The translations under genes were made by a program, and so were the position numbers. A model generated the notes under the pieces. It saw only the letters and a program-made list of their open reading frames with translations. It did no database searches and was not told where the DNA came from. Below, one piece after another: positions 25,167 through 33,936 of a stretch of DNA of 64,000 nt. How positions within the stretch are numbered: the first letter of the stretch is position 1; each line of letters opens with the position of its first letter. The DNA is taken from contig NZ_DAHUXJ010000116.1 of assembly GCF_027307225.1 (NCBI RefSeq), positions 1-64,000 on the forward strand, written 5' to 3'. This stretch comes from Bradyrhizobium sp. (GTDB taxonomy: Bacteria; Pseudomonadota; Alphaproteobacteria; Rhizobiales; Xanthobacteraceae).

Positions 25167-27263
25167 TTAGCTCTCCGCCAGTCCCACCGCCCACAGCGCG
25201 AAAGCATAGGCGATCGCGACTTCGTCGAGCCGGTTGAAGCGGCCGGAAGCGCCGCCATGACCCGCGCCCATGTTGGTGCGCAACAGCACCGGGCCGCCGC
25301 CGGTCATGGTCGCGCGCAACTTCGCAACCCATTTCGCCGGCTCCCAATAGGTGACGCGCGGATCGGTGAGGCCGCCCATGGCCAGAATCGCCGGATACTC
25401 CTTCGCCTCGACATTGTCGTAAGGCGAATAGGACAGGATGGTCTTGAAGTCGGTCGCGCTCTCGGTCGGGTTGCCCCATTCCGGCCATTCCGGCGGCGTC
25501 AGCGGCAGCGACAGATCGAGCATGGTATTGAGCACATCGACGAAGGGCACTTCGGCGACGAGACCAGCAAATAATTCGCCGGCCCGATTGGCCACCGCGC
25601 CCATCAGCATGCCGCCGGCCGACCCGCCATGGCCAACGATGCGCTTCGCCGATGTGTAGTTGTCCGCGATCAATGTGCGGGCGCTGGCGGCGAAGTCGTC
25701 AAAGCTGTTGTTTTTCTTGGCGCGCTTGCCGTCGAGATACCAGCCCCAGCCTTTGTCGGCGCCGCCGCGGATATGCGCAATGGCATAGACGAAGCCGCGA
25801 TCGACCAGCGACAGGCGGTTGGCGGAAAACGACGCCGGCATCGCCATGCCGTAGGAGCCGTAGCCGTAGAGCAACAATGGCGCGCTACCGTCGCGCTTGA
25901 GATCGCGACGATGCAGGATCGAGACCGGCACCTCGGCGCCGTCATGGGATTTCGCCATGATGCGGGTCGTCACATAGTCGGCCGGGTTGTGGCCGGACGG
26001 AATCTCCTGACGCTTGCGTAAGGTGCGCGTCCGCTTCGCCATGTCGTAGTCGTAGATTTCGGACGGCGTCGTCATCGACGAGTAGGAGAAGCGCAGGTTC
26101 GTCGTCTCGAATTCGTAAGAGCCCATGGTGTCGAGCGAGTAGGCGGCCTCGTCGAACGCGATGGCGTGTTCCTCGCTGCTATCGAGATCGCGGATGACGA
26201 TAGCGGGCAGCGCATTGGCGCGCTCCAGCCGCACCATATGGCCGGCGAATAGTTCGACATCGAGGACATAGATGCCTTCGCGGTAGTGAATCAGGTCGCG
26301 CCAGTTTTTCCGCTCCGGCGAGGCGATCGGCGCGGTGGCGATCTTGAAGTCGATGGCGCCGTCGGCGTTGGTCAGAATGAAAAGCTGGTCGCCGCGGTCG
26401 TTGACCGAGTACTGCAGGCCTTCCTCGCGGGCGGTCACCAGTCGTGGCGTTGCTTTCGGGTCGGCAAGATCGATCAGGCGCTGTTCGGATGTTTCGTGAT
26501 CGCCACCGGCGATCACGCAGTAGCGGCCGCTGGAGCTTTCGTGGATATTGGTGAACCAGCCGGAATCATGTTCCTCATGGACCAGCAGATCGTCGGCCTG
26601 CCTTGTTCCCAAGCGATGACGCCAGACCTGCATCGGCCGGTGGTTGTCGTCGAGCTTGACGTAGAAGAAGGCGCTCGAGTCGCTGTTCCACACCACCGAG
26701 CCTTCGGTTTCCTCGACGACGTCGTCGAGATCCTTCTTGCCCGCCCAGTCGCGGACCCGGATCGAAAAATACTCAGACCCCTTGGTGTCCGCGCTCCAGG
26801 CCTGAAGCCGGTGATCGGGCGAATGCCGCGCCCCGCCGAACCTGAAATAATCGTGGGCTGCCGCGAGTTCATCGCCATCGAGTATGATCTCGGCCTCGCC
26901 GCCGTCACGCAGGGTGCGTCCGAATAACTCGTGTTGCCCGCCCTCGCGGAACTTGCGCAGATAGGCATAAGCGCCGTCGGGCGAGGGCACGCTGGAGTCA
27001 TCTTCCTTGATGCGCCCGCGCATTTCCTTGACCAGCAGCTTCTGCAAAGCGCCGGTATGACCGAGCAGGCTCTCGGTATAGGCGTTCTCCGCTTCGAGAT
27101 ATTTGCGGATATCCGCGTTCAGGATGGACGGATCGCGCAGCACCTCCTGCCAGTTCCCGTCCTTCAGCCACGCATAGTCGTCGACGATCGTGATGCCGTG
27201 GGTCGTAAGGGAATGCGGGCGGCGCGGCGCGATCGGCGGCGTCAACGGGCTCTTTTTATCCAT
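25167..27263 (-). CDS. S9 family peptidase, oligopeptidase B-like
   Basis: 698 aa. The N-terminal seven-bladed propeller (about 70-410) is followed by an alpha/beta-hydrolase domain with nucleophile Ser548 (GHGGSAGG), Asp634 (LTDPRV) and His669 (GAGHGG). HIRGGADKGWGWYLDGKRAKK is the usual phrase of oligopeptidase B/prolyl oligopeptidase. The enzyme cleaves short peptides after basic residues in oligopeptidase B, but specificity is not provable here. There is no signal peptide, so it is cytoplasmic or periplasmic by unknown means. The start MDKKSP (27263) was chosen over the 12-codon longer ORF. It lies 145 bp downstream of the ABC permease gene on the same strand. Confidence 0.93.
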   Translation of the reverse strand: MDKKSPLTPPIAPRRPHSLTTHGITIVDDYAWLKDGNWQEVLRDPSILNADIRKYLEAENAYTESLLGHTGALQKLLVKEMRGRIKEDDSSVPSPDGAYAYLRKFREGGQHELFGRTLRDGGEAEIILDGDELAAAHDYFRFGGARHSPDHRLQAWSADTKGSEYFSIRVRDWAGKKDLDDVVEETEGSVVWNSDSSAFFYVKLDDNHRPMQVWRHRLGTRQADDLLVHEEHDSGWFTNIHESSSGRYCVIAGGDHETSEQRLIDLADPKATPRLVTAREEGLQYSVNDRGDQLFILTNADGAIDFKIATAPIASPERKNWRDLIHYREGIYVLDVELFAGHMVRLERANALPAIVIRDLDSSEEHAIAFDEAAYSLDTMGSYEFETTNLRFSYSSMTTPSEIYDYDMAKRTRTLRKRQEIPSGHNPADYVTTRIMAKSHDGAEVPVSILHRRDLKRDGSAPLLLYGYGSYGMAMPASFSANRLSLVDRGFVYAIAHIRGGADKGWGWYLDGKRAKKNNSFDDFAASARTLIADNYTSAKRIVGHGGSAGGMLMGAVANRAGELFAGLVAEVPFVDVLNTMLDLSLPLTPPEWPEWGNPTESATDFKTILSYSPYDNVEAKEYPAILAMGGLTDPRVTYWEPAKWVAKLRATMTGGGPVLLRTNMGAGHGGASGRFNRLDEVAIAYAFALWAVGLAES

Positions 27264-27408
27264 CCTGGTTCTCACTTCAAATGCGGGGTTACCGAACATA
27301 TCGGGTTTGGGAAAGCGGATTGCCAGAGATCAGGTTTCACGGCCAGAGGCTGCCCCGTTGAACACGGGCCAGCAGTGCCGCCACACCGAGGCCTGTTGGC
27401 CGGAATAT

Positions 27409-29130
27409 TTAATTTCGCAGCCGGGCGCCGGCGTTGCCGCCCAGCATCGGAATCCGGTTGACGGCAAGCACCACGGCAAAGGTGATGAGCAGCATCGCGA
27501 TGCCGAGCACGGAAATGGCGGCGAGATCGCCGCTTTCGTTGAGGTCGTAGATCAACACGCTGATCACCTTGGTCTGCGAGGTGAACAGCACGATCGCGGC
27601 CGAGAGTTCGCGCATCACGCCGATGAAGATGAAGCACCAGGTCGCGATCACGCCGGTGCGCAGCAGCGGTGCCGTGATCTGGCGCAGCGATTGCAGCCGG
27701 CTGGCACCGAGGATTCGGCTTGCTTCCTCAAGCTCGGGGTGAACCGTCGCGAACGCGGCCTGCAGTTGCTGATAGGCCGACGGCAGGTTGATGGTCAAAA
27801 ACGCGATCAGGAGGATCCAGAGCGAGCCATAGAGCACGAAAGGCGGCCGCGTGTAACTCAGGAACAGGCCGACGCCGAGCACGATTCCGGGAACTGCAAC
27901 CGGCGCGGTGGCGAGAAAGCCGAGGATACGATGGCCTGATATCACCTTTCGCGTGGTGACGTAGGCGACGACCAGCGCGAGCAGGGTGCCCAGCGTCGCC
28001 GTCGAGGTGCCGAGGATCACCGTGTTCTTCAGCGCGAGTTGGGTTGACGACAGCTCGGTAAAAACGAACACGACGTTGTGCAGCGTGAAGGTTGACGGCG
28101 TGACCAGCGTCGTTGCGTTGGGCGAGAACGCCGCGTTGAACAGCGCGAAATAGGGCAGGAACACCGGGTTGAGCAGCATCAGGAGGCAGAAGGCCAGCGC
28201 TGCCCAGCGCCACTTCTTCATTTCGACCCGGCGCGGCGCGCCGTATTTGCCGCCGAGCACCGAGAAGCCGCGCCTTCCCAGCAGAAATTTCTGTCCTTGC
28301 AACAGAAGGATGGTCAGCACCAGGAGCGGCACGGCGGCTGCGGCCGCGAGTTCGAGTTTGGGCGGATACTGGAACAGGCTCCAGATCTTGGTCGTCATGA
28401 CGTGGAAGCCGGCCGGCAGCGCCAGGATGGCGGGCGAGCCGAACAGGGTCAGGGCCTGAAGAAAGGCGATCAGCGCGCCGGCAACAATCGACGGCATCGC
28501 CAAGGGAATCGTGATGCGCCGCGCGGTGGTCCAGGTCCGCCCGCCGAGGATGGCGGAGGCATCTTCGAGTTCGCCAGGCATGTTGTCGAGCGCGTTCGCG
28601 ATCAGCACGAACACGAAGGGAAACGTATAGCAGGAGATGACGAAGATAATGCCGGTCAGCGTGTAGATGTCGAACAGGTGTTCGTCCGACTGGGCGCCCG
28701 TGACAAAGCGAAACAGCTGATTGAGCAAGCCGCTGTTCGGAGCGGCCAATAATTCCCAGGCGATGGCGCCGAGAAACGGTGGCGTCACGAACGAAGCGGT
28801 GACGAGCGCGCGGATGATCTGCCGGCCTGGCATGTCGGTGCGCGAGACCAGCCATCCCATGGGTGCTGCGATCAGGCAGCAGATGATGGCCGAGCTGACC
28901 GCGATGATCGCGGTCGTCAGCAGCGGATCAAGAAAATCGGGATCGGTGAACAGCGTGACGAAATTCTGCAACGTCAGGTGGCCGCCCTTGTCGGTGACGC
29001 TGTAGATCAAGAGCCACGACATCGGCAGCACGATCATGACGATCATGAAGGCTGCAAACAGCCAAAGGACCGGTTTGGTCCAGTCGATCTTGGCTGCGGG
29101 GGTGACGATGCTTTGCTGAATAATGGTCAC
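27409..29130 (-). CDS. Ferric-type ABC permease with two fused membrane domains
   Basis: 573 aa with about 12 hydrophobic segments. Two BPD_transp_1 units are present: the first coupling loop is LEDASAILGGRTWTTARRITIPLAMPSIV and the second is LEEASRILGASRLQSLRQITAPLLRTGV. Such double permeases serve iron(III), thiamine or 2-aminoethylphosphonate importers. It belongs with the ATPase gene at 29690-30760, but the binding-protein gene between them is broken. A dispersed repeat (29157-29242) sits just upstream of its start, which could separate its expression from the ATPase. Confidence 0.92.
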   Translation of the reverse strand: MTIIQQSIVTPAAKIDWTKPVLWLFAAFMIVMIVLPMSWLLIYSVTDKGGHLTLQNFVTLFTDPDFLDPLLTTAIIAVSSAIICCLIAAPMGWLVSRTDMPGRQIIRALVTASFVTPPFLGAIAWELLAAPNSGLLNQLFRFVTGAQSDEHLFDIYTLTGIIFVISCYTFPFVFVLIANALDNMPGELEDASAILGGRTWTTARRITIPLAMPSIVAGALIAFLQALTLFGSPAILALPAGFHVMTTKIWSLFQYPPKLELAAAAAVPLLVLTILLLQGQKFLLGRRGFSVLGGKYGAPRRVEMKKWRWAALAFCLLMLLNPVFLPYFALFNAAFSPNATTLVTPSTFTLHNVVFVFTELSSTQLALKNTVILGTSTATLGTLLALVVAYVTTRKVISGHRILGFLATAPVAVPGIVLGVGLFLSYTRPPFVLYGSLWILLIAFLTINLPSAYQQLQAAFATVHPELEEASRILGASRLQSLRQITAPLLRTGVIATWCFIFIGVMRELSAAIVLFTSQTKVISVLIYDLNESGDLAAISVLGIAMLLITFAVVLAVNRIPMLGGNAGARLRN

Positions 29131-29156
29131 TTGCCGATTGATCCGTTTCTTTGAAA

Positions 29157-29242
29157 GTCGTCATTCCGGGGCGCGAGTGAAACGAGCGAACCCGGAATCT
29201 CGAGATTCCGGGTCTGGTCCTTCGGACCATCCCGGAATGACG
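29157..29242. repeat. Dispersed palindromic repeat (GTCGTCATTCCGGGGCGCG type)
   Basis: A second copy of the repeat at 24201-24277, with outer arms GTCATTCCGGG / CCCGGAATGAC and inner arms CCCGGAATCTC / GAGATTCCGGG. It lies between the binding-protein pseudogene and the double permease gene. Confidence 0.8.
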
Positions 29243-29269
29243 CAAAAATCAATTTAGGATGCGGCATAT

Positions 29270-29690
29270 CTACACCCTAAACAGCCGCGCATAGCGCGTC
29301 TTGATTTCGTCCGTCATCTTCTCGACGCCGGCCGTATCTTCCTTCATCAGCTTGATGTCGGAAATCCTGCGACGGCCCGCTTTCGGCGTCACCTGCGGAT
29401 GGGCTGAATATTGCGCGGTATAGTCGGTGAAGAATTGCGAAGAATTGCTGCGTCTCGCGCGTATGCAGCCATGCCTGGAACAGCCGCTCGGCATTGGGAT
29501 GTGGTGCACTGGCGAAGATCGCGGTGGGACCCGAAATGGTCGGCGTGCCATCGGCCGGATAGACCGGCTGGCCTGCTTCCTTCACGAGTACGACATTATA
29601 TTCGTTGCCGTCGGCCATGATCGCGCGCTCGCCCAGCGCGTCATGCAGGTTCAGTCGTTGACCGTTTCGTCGCGTCATCGCGTCCGTGCC
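29270..29690 (-). pseudogene. Remnant of ferric-type ABC substrate-binding protein, truncated and frameshifted
   Basis: Only about the last 110-120 residues of an iron(III)-type extracellular binding protein are left (DGNEYNVVLVKEAG, ISGPTAIFASAPHPNAERLFQAWL). The N-terminal two thirds, including the signal peptide, are missing and the fragment abuts the ATPase stop codon. The frame then breaks at QQFF, where the 10-base unit GAAGAATTGC (plus strand) occurs twice in a row (about 29428-29447). Removing one copy restores a continuous frame QQFFTDYTAQYSAHPQV... to ...KTRYARLFRV and a stop at 29270. The ORFs of 152 and 93 aa in the track are its two halves. Confidence 0.88.
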
Positions 29691-30760
29691 TATCGGCTCA
29701 ACGCGCGGCAGCGCTCCGGCGGGAGCGTCAGCCATACTTCTGTTCCGGGGGAAATCGCGGTTTGCGGCGGGGTGACCGCGCGCAAGCTGGTGCCGTCCGG
29801 CGTTTCGAGCACGTAGTCGCGGTTGGCGCCGAGAAACACCTGCCGTGTCACGGTCGCTTTCACGGTGTTGTCGGCTGATGCCGGCGCAGTGGTCGAAAGC
29901 TGGATATCGTGCTGGCGAATGGCGACGGCGGCGTCCTGATCGGCCGAGAGCTTCGCGCCCACCACGCGCAACGTCGCGCCGGAAAACGCGATGTGGTTCT
30001 CGTCGCGGGCGACGCCCTTGATGACGTTGCTGGAGCCGATGAAGCGCGCGACGAATTCCGATTGCGGCCGGTCGTAGATGTCTTCCGGCGTGCCGAGCTG
30101 ATCGATCTTGCCGCCGTTCATGACGGCGATGAGATCGGCCGTCGTCATCGCCTCCGACTGATCATGGGTGACGTAAACCGTCGTATAGCGATATTGGTCG
30201 TGCAGCCTGCGGATTTCAAAGCGCATCTCCTCGCGCAGATTGGCGTCGAGGTTGGAAAGCGGCTCGTCGAGCAGCAGGGTTTCGGGCTCGACCACCAGCG
30301 CCCGCGCCAGCGCGACGCGTTGCTGCTGGCCGCCCGACAACTCGCCGGGATAGCGTTCGGCGAGAATTTCGAGCTTGGTCGTTTGCAGGATCAGCTTGAG
30401 CTTCTTGGCGATGGTGTCGCGATCCATCTTCCGCAAGCGAAGCCCGTAGACGATGTTCCCGGCAACCGTCATATGCGGCCACAGCGCGTAGCTCTGGAAG
30501 ATCATCGACATCTTGCGCTGCTCGGGTGGCAGCGTGCGCGCGGCCGACGAGACCAGGCGATCGCCGACGTGGATTTCGCCGGATGTCGGTTCGAGAAAGC
30601 CCGCGATCAGCCGCAATGTCGTCGTTTTGCCGCAGCCCGAGGGGCCGAGAAGGCAGACCAGTTGCCCGTGATCGATCCGCAAGCCGACGTTATCAACGAC
30701 CGTCACCGATCCAAATCGCTTGGTGAGGTCACGCAATTCAACCGACGCCAATCGCTCCAC
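29690..30760 (-). CDS. Ferric/polyamine-type ABC ATPase (FbpC/PotA-like)
   Basis: 356 aa. Walker A is GPSGCGKTTTLRL (about 39-51), Q-loop SMIFQSYALWPHMTV, signature ELSGGQQQRVALARAL, Walker B TLLLDEPLSNLDANLRE and switch VYVTHDQSEAM. The C-terminal third (about 240-350) is a TOBE-like regulatory domain. It energises the double permease at 27409. The listed start is GTG; a TTG three codons later (LASVELRD) has GGAG just upstream and is an alternative. Without an intact binding protein next to it, the transporter may be inactive or may borrow one from elsewhere. Confidence 0.9.
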   Translation of the reverse strand: MERLASVELRDLTKRFGSVTVVDNVGLRIDHGQLVCLLGPSGCGKTTTLRLIAGFLEPTSGEIHVGDRLVSSAARTLPPEQRKMSMIFQSYALWPHMTVAGNIVYGLRLRKMDRDTIAKKLKLILQTTKLEILAERYPGELSGGQQQRVALARALVVEPETLLLDEPLSNLDANLREEMRFEIRRLHDQYRYTTVYVTHDQSEAMTTADLIAVMNGGKIDQLGTPEDIYDRPQSEFVARFIGSSNVIKGVARDENHIAFSGATLRVVGAKLSADQDAAVAIRQHDIQLSTTAPASADNTVKATVTRQVFLGANRDYVLETPDGTSLRAVTPPQTAISPGTEVWLTLPPERCRALSR

Positions 30761-30926
30761 TCCCTGTTCGTTCTTTTGCGCATTCCGCCGCGATCAGTGC
30801 CTCCGGGTGGCAAGCTGATGGTGACGGTGACGGGAATATGCCGGCTGCTTATTTATCGCCAGATTAATATAAGCACGAATGCGGGGCGGCCGGGAAGCCG
30901 CCTTCAGGCGATTGTCAAATCCGATG

Positions 30927-32114
30927 TCAGGCCGGAACGTTGTCGCCGAGCCAGCCGATGGCGGCCTCGACGCCGCCTTTGCCGTGGGGAATGCCGAGCG
31001 CCTGCAGCGCGACTTCGACCACGCCAAGCACGCCTAGGATCATCGGCGCGTTGACGTGGCCCATATGGGCGATCCGGAACGCCTGGCCGGTCAATTCGCC
31101 GATGCCCACCCCCAGCACCACGCCGCATTTTTCCTTGCAGTAGCGCTGAAGCGCGGCCGGGTCGTGGCTATCGGCCATCAACACCGTCGTGACCGTGTTG
31201 GCGCGCTCGCTGGCCTCAGTGATATTGAAGCCGAGCACCTGACCCTCGGCCCAGGTCGCGACCGCCGCGCGCACCGCTTCTGCCAGCAGGCGATGGCGCA
31301 GGAAGATGTTGTCGAGGCCTTCGGCGTTGATCATGTCGAGAGCCTGGCGAAGCGCGAACAACAGATGGATCGGCGCGGTGCCGCCATATTTGCGGTAGTG
31401 CTCGGTGCCCTCGCGCTCGGTCCAGTCCCAGTAGGGCGTGCGCAGGTTCGCGCGTCTGTGCGCTGCCTGCGCGCGATCGTTGACCGCGCAAAAGGACAGG
31501 CCGGGCGGCGTCATCAGGCCCTTCTGCGAGCCGGACATCGTGACATCGATACCCCAGGCGTCCATCTCGAACGGCATGCAGCCAAGCGATGCCACGGTGT
31601 CGACCAGATACAAAGCAGGGTGACCGGTCGATTTGATCGCCTTGCCGATCGCCTCGATGTCGTTGCAGACGGCCGAGGCGGTATCGACCTGAACCGCCAG
31701 GATCGCCTTGATCTTGTGGTCCTTGTCCTGGCGCAGACGCTCCTCGACATCAGCCACGCGAATGGCGCGGCGCCAATCGCCCTTGAGCACTTCGACATCG
31801 ACGCCCATCGCGCTCGCCGCGTTGCCCCAGTTGATGGCGAACCGGCCGCTTTCCAGCACCAGGATCTTGTCACCGCGCGACAGCACGTTGCTGAGCACGG
31901 CTTCCCACGCGCCATGGCCGTTGGCGATGTAGATGTAGGATTTGCCCTTGGTGGCGAACAGATTCGAAAGGTCGCGCAACAGTCCGTCGGACAGTTGCAC
32001 CATCTCCTCGGAATAGATGTCGAGCGCAGGGCGATGCATCGCCCGCAACACCTCGTCGGGCATGGTGGTGGGTCCGGGGATCGCCAGGAATTCCCGGCCC
32101 GCGCGAACGGCCAT
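30927..32114 (-). CDS. Class V aminotransferase, alanine/serine-glyoxylate type
   Basis: A 395-aa PLP enzyme. The N-terminal phrase FLAIPGPTTMPDEVLRAM is typical of alanine-glyoxylate and serine-glyoxylate aminotransferases. The PLP lysine is Lys198 (SGSQKGLMTPPG), preceded by YLVDTVASLGCMPFEMDAWGIDV carrying the pyridine-N aspartate. RIAHMGHVN near the C-terminus is the usual substrate-arginine region. It would interconvert glyoxylate with an amino acid, in photorespiration-like, purine or C1 metabolism. The start MAVRAG (32114) has GGAGG upstream; the longer ORF was rejected. Confidence 0.92.
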   Translation of the reverse strand: MAVRAGREFLAIPGPTTMPDEVLRAMHRPALDIYSEEMVQLSDGLLRDLSNLFATKGKSYIYIANGHGAWEAVLSNVLSRGDKILVLESGRFAINWGNAASAMGVDVEVLKGDWRRAIRVADVEERLRQDKDHKIKAILAVQVDTASAVCNDIEAIGKAIKSTGHPALYLVDTVASLGCMPFEMDAWGIDVTMSGSQKGLMTPPGLSFCAVNDRAQAAHRRANLRTPYWDWTEREGTEHYRKYGGTAPIHLLFALRQALDMINAEGLDNIFLRHRLLAEAVRAAVATWAEGQVLGFNITEASERANTVTTVLMADSHDPAALQRYCKEKCGVVLGVGIGELTGQAFRIAHMGHVNAPMILGVLGVVEVALQALGIPHGKGGVEAAIGWLGDNVPA

Positions 32115-32222
32115 TTTCGTGATTCCTCCGAAAGGTTCGACTGCGAAAGGGATGCAGGGGAATGGCGGGAAATTCAAGCCGGATTGGGATGATATTCGGG
32201 TGAGGCTGTCATGCGCCGACAC

Positions 32223-33056
32223 CTATTTCGTCAGCGCGTCGGCAACCGCGTGCCAGATCTGGTCCTTCAACTCGGTCGCCGGCGGGCTCGGGATCACATC
32301 GACCGGCGCTGTTCTTTTTTGGCACGCCGTAACCAGCCGCAAGATCCACACTTCGCCGTCGGTGAAATAGGAATCGCCGCCGCCGTTCCGCCCGGTGAGC
32401 GTCACGCCCACGCCGGTCACCTGGTATTTGGCGTCGACCATCTGCGCCGCCTCGAGGTCGGAGGCGAGCAGGCTACGCTCGGCATCGATATCGGCAGAGA
32501 TGTGGTGGGTGATCGCCCCGGTATAATGGCTGATGCCGACGCCGCGATCGAAGGTGGCGGCGCCAAGCCAGACCGGACGTTTTTCCTGGCCCTGATCCAG
32601 CACCTTCCAGAACCGCACATGATGGCGGCGATCGGCGCTGGCGCCGAACGGCTTTTCGAACGCGAAATCCTCGTGCCGGCCGAGATAAAACAATGGACTG
32701 ACCGGCGCCTGGCGGTAGGGGCGGTCGAGCAGCACGCTGCCGGCGATCTCGATGGACGATCGCGCGGTCACGGGGTCGGCCGGTAGCCAGCCTGCTGCCT
32801 GCATCGCGCAGAGCACATCGCGCTTGTCGCCGATCAGGCCGACATTGATGGGATCGCCGGGAATGCCTTGCGCGGTGCGCGTCACCATCGGCAGATCGGC
32901 AAGGCCGCGTTGATGCTCGTAGTGACTCCACAACGCGGGCAACGCCAGATAGGCGAGCACCGTGTAGGCCAATACGGCGCAGAGCGCGCCGAGCAGAAAC
33001 TGCTCGAGCCGCCCGTGCGGATGGCGAGACGGCAAGATGACAAAGAAGAACGTCAC
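32223..33056 (-). CDS. LssY C-terminal-domain-like membrane protein
   Basis: 277 aa with a GTG start. One transmembrane helix (about residues 18-42, LEQFLLGALCAVLAYTVLAYLAL) anchors a soluble domain. The phrases GDPINVGLIGDKRDVLCAMQAAGWLPADPVT, PLFYLGRHEDFAFEKP and HHVRFWKV match the LssY_C domain found at the C-terminus of Legionella LssY-type proteins. The biochemical function of that domain is unknown to me. It is the stand-alone form, without the PAP2 or DedA partner domains. It lies 108 bp upstream of the aminotransferase gene and 39 bp downstream of the SNase-like gene on the same strand. Confidence 0.75.
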   Translation of the reverse strand: MTFFFVILPSRHPHGRLEQFLLGALCAVLAYTVLAYLALPALWSHYEHQRGLADLPMVTRTAQGIPGDPINVGLIGDKRDVLCAMQAAGWLPADPVTARSSIEIAGSVLLDRPYRQAPVSPLFYLGRHEDFAFEKPFGASADRRHHVRFWKVLDQGQEKRPVWLGAATFDRGVGISHYTGAITHHISADIDAERSLLASDLEAAQMVDAKYQVTGVGVTLTGRNGGGDSYFTDGEVWILRLVTACQKRTAPVDVIPSPPATELKDQIWHAVADALTK

Positions 33057-33095
33057 CGCGTTTCCGTTTCGAATGTTCGAGCCAGACGTGTTCTG

Positions 33096-33818
33096 TTAGC
33101 GCCGGGTCTCGCGGCAGCCTGCGGCTTCGGCCTCCTCGACCGAGCAGAACCAGCGCGTGCCCTTGCTGATTTTCATCTCGATGCGGGCGTACCATCGGCT
33201 GGTCGGTTTGTGATAGATGCACTCGCCAGCGCGGTTGACATTGCCCTTGATGGTGCAATCCGGCGAAGGTGCGATCGGCCCTGACGCCGACGCGAGCAGG
33301 ATCGCGTGCGCGCTTTCCGGCGGCTTCGTCGCTCCCAGGATGGTGGTCTTCTTGTTGCGGACCAGCCAGTCCCACGGCGCGATGAACGCGCCCTGCCACA
33401 TGCCGGCCTTGGCTTCGCGCGCGGCCTTCTCATCGGCGTCGTAATCATGCGAGATCCGTGCGAGCGCCCATCCGCTTCGCACCAGCCATTTCTGGATGTC
33501 CTCGCCGTCGACTTCGCATCGCGCCATGACCCGGCCACGGCGATCGTGCGCCTGGCCGGGATGGCAGGTCCAGGTCTTGCTGTCGGTATGTTTGATGAGT
33601 GCGTCACGGGCCGCGACGCCGCAGGTCCAGCGCTCGCCCTTGCTGTTGAGACAGAGTTGATCGACCGACGGCGCGTCGATGCCGCTGAGCCGAATGCGGG
33701 TGGTGCCGATCATGACCGTGTCGCCCTCGCGGACCTTGGCGGTGCCGGTAATGTCGGCGGCCCCGGCCGCGACCGGCAGGCACAATAGCGTCATCGCGAG
33801 CATGAATTTCTGGCGCAT
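33096..33818 (-). CDS. Exported SNase-like (thermonuclease family) protein with C-terminal Cys-rich tail
   Basis: 240 aa. Residues 1-21 are a signal peptide (FMLAMTLLCLPVAAGAA). The SNase/OB-fold domain runs from about 22 to 155: VREGDTVMI (Asp33), IRLSGIDAP (Arg43, Asp48) and HDRRGRVMARC. The position of the catalytic Glu in DAPE is Ser51 here, so phosphodiesterase activity is doubtful. The C-terminal part (about 185-240) has four Cys (DCTIKG, GECIYH, WFCSVEEAEAAGC) and resembles a small cysteine-containing module seen on such proteins in this group. Located in the periplasm or outside. Confidence 0.82.
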   Translation of the reverse strand: MRQKFMLAMTLLCLPVAAGAADITGTAKVREGDTVMIGTTRIRLSGIDAPSVDQLCLNSKGERWTCGVAARDALIKHTDSKTWTCHPGQAHDRRGRVMARCEVDGEDIQKWLVRSGWALARISHDYDADEKAAREAKAGMWQGAFIAPWDWLVRNKKTTILGATKPPESAHAILLASASGPIAPSPDCTIKGNVNRAGECIYHKPTSRWYARIEMKISKGTRWFCSVEEAEAAGCRETRR

Positions 33819-33936
33819 GTGAAATGAGACCCGTTCAAATAGGAAATCACGATCGCGCTGGATTGTGATGCGGATTTGGCGGCAGCGCCAGTAGAATCCC
33901 GCCGCGCCGAATATGTTGAAGTCAGCGTACTCTGCG

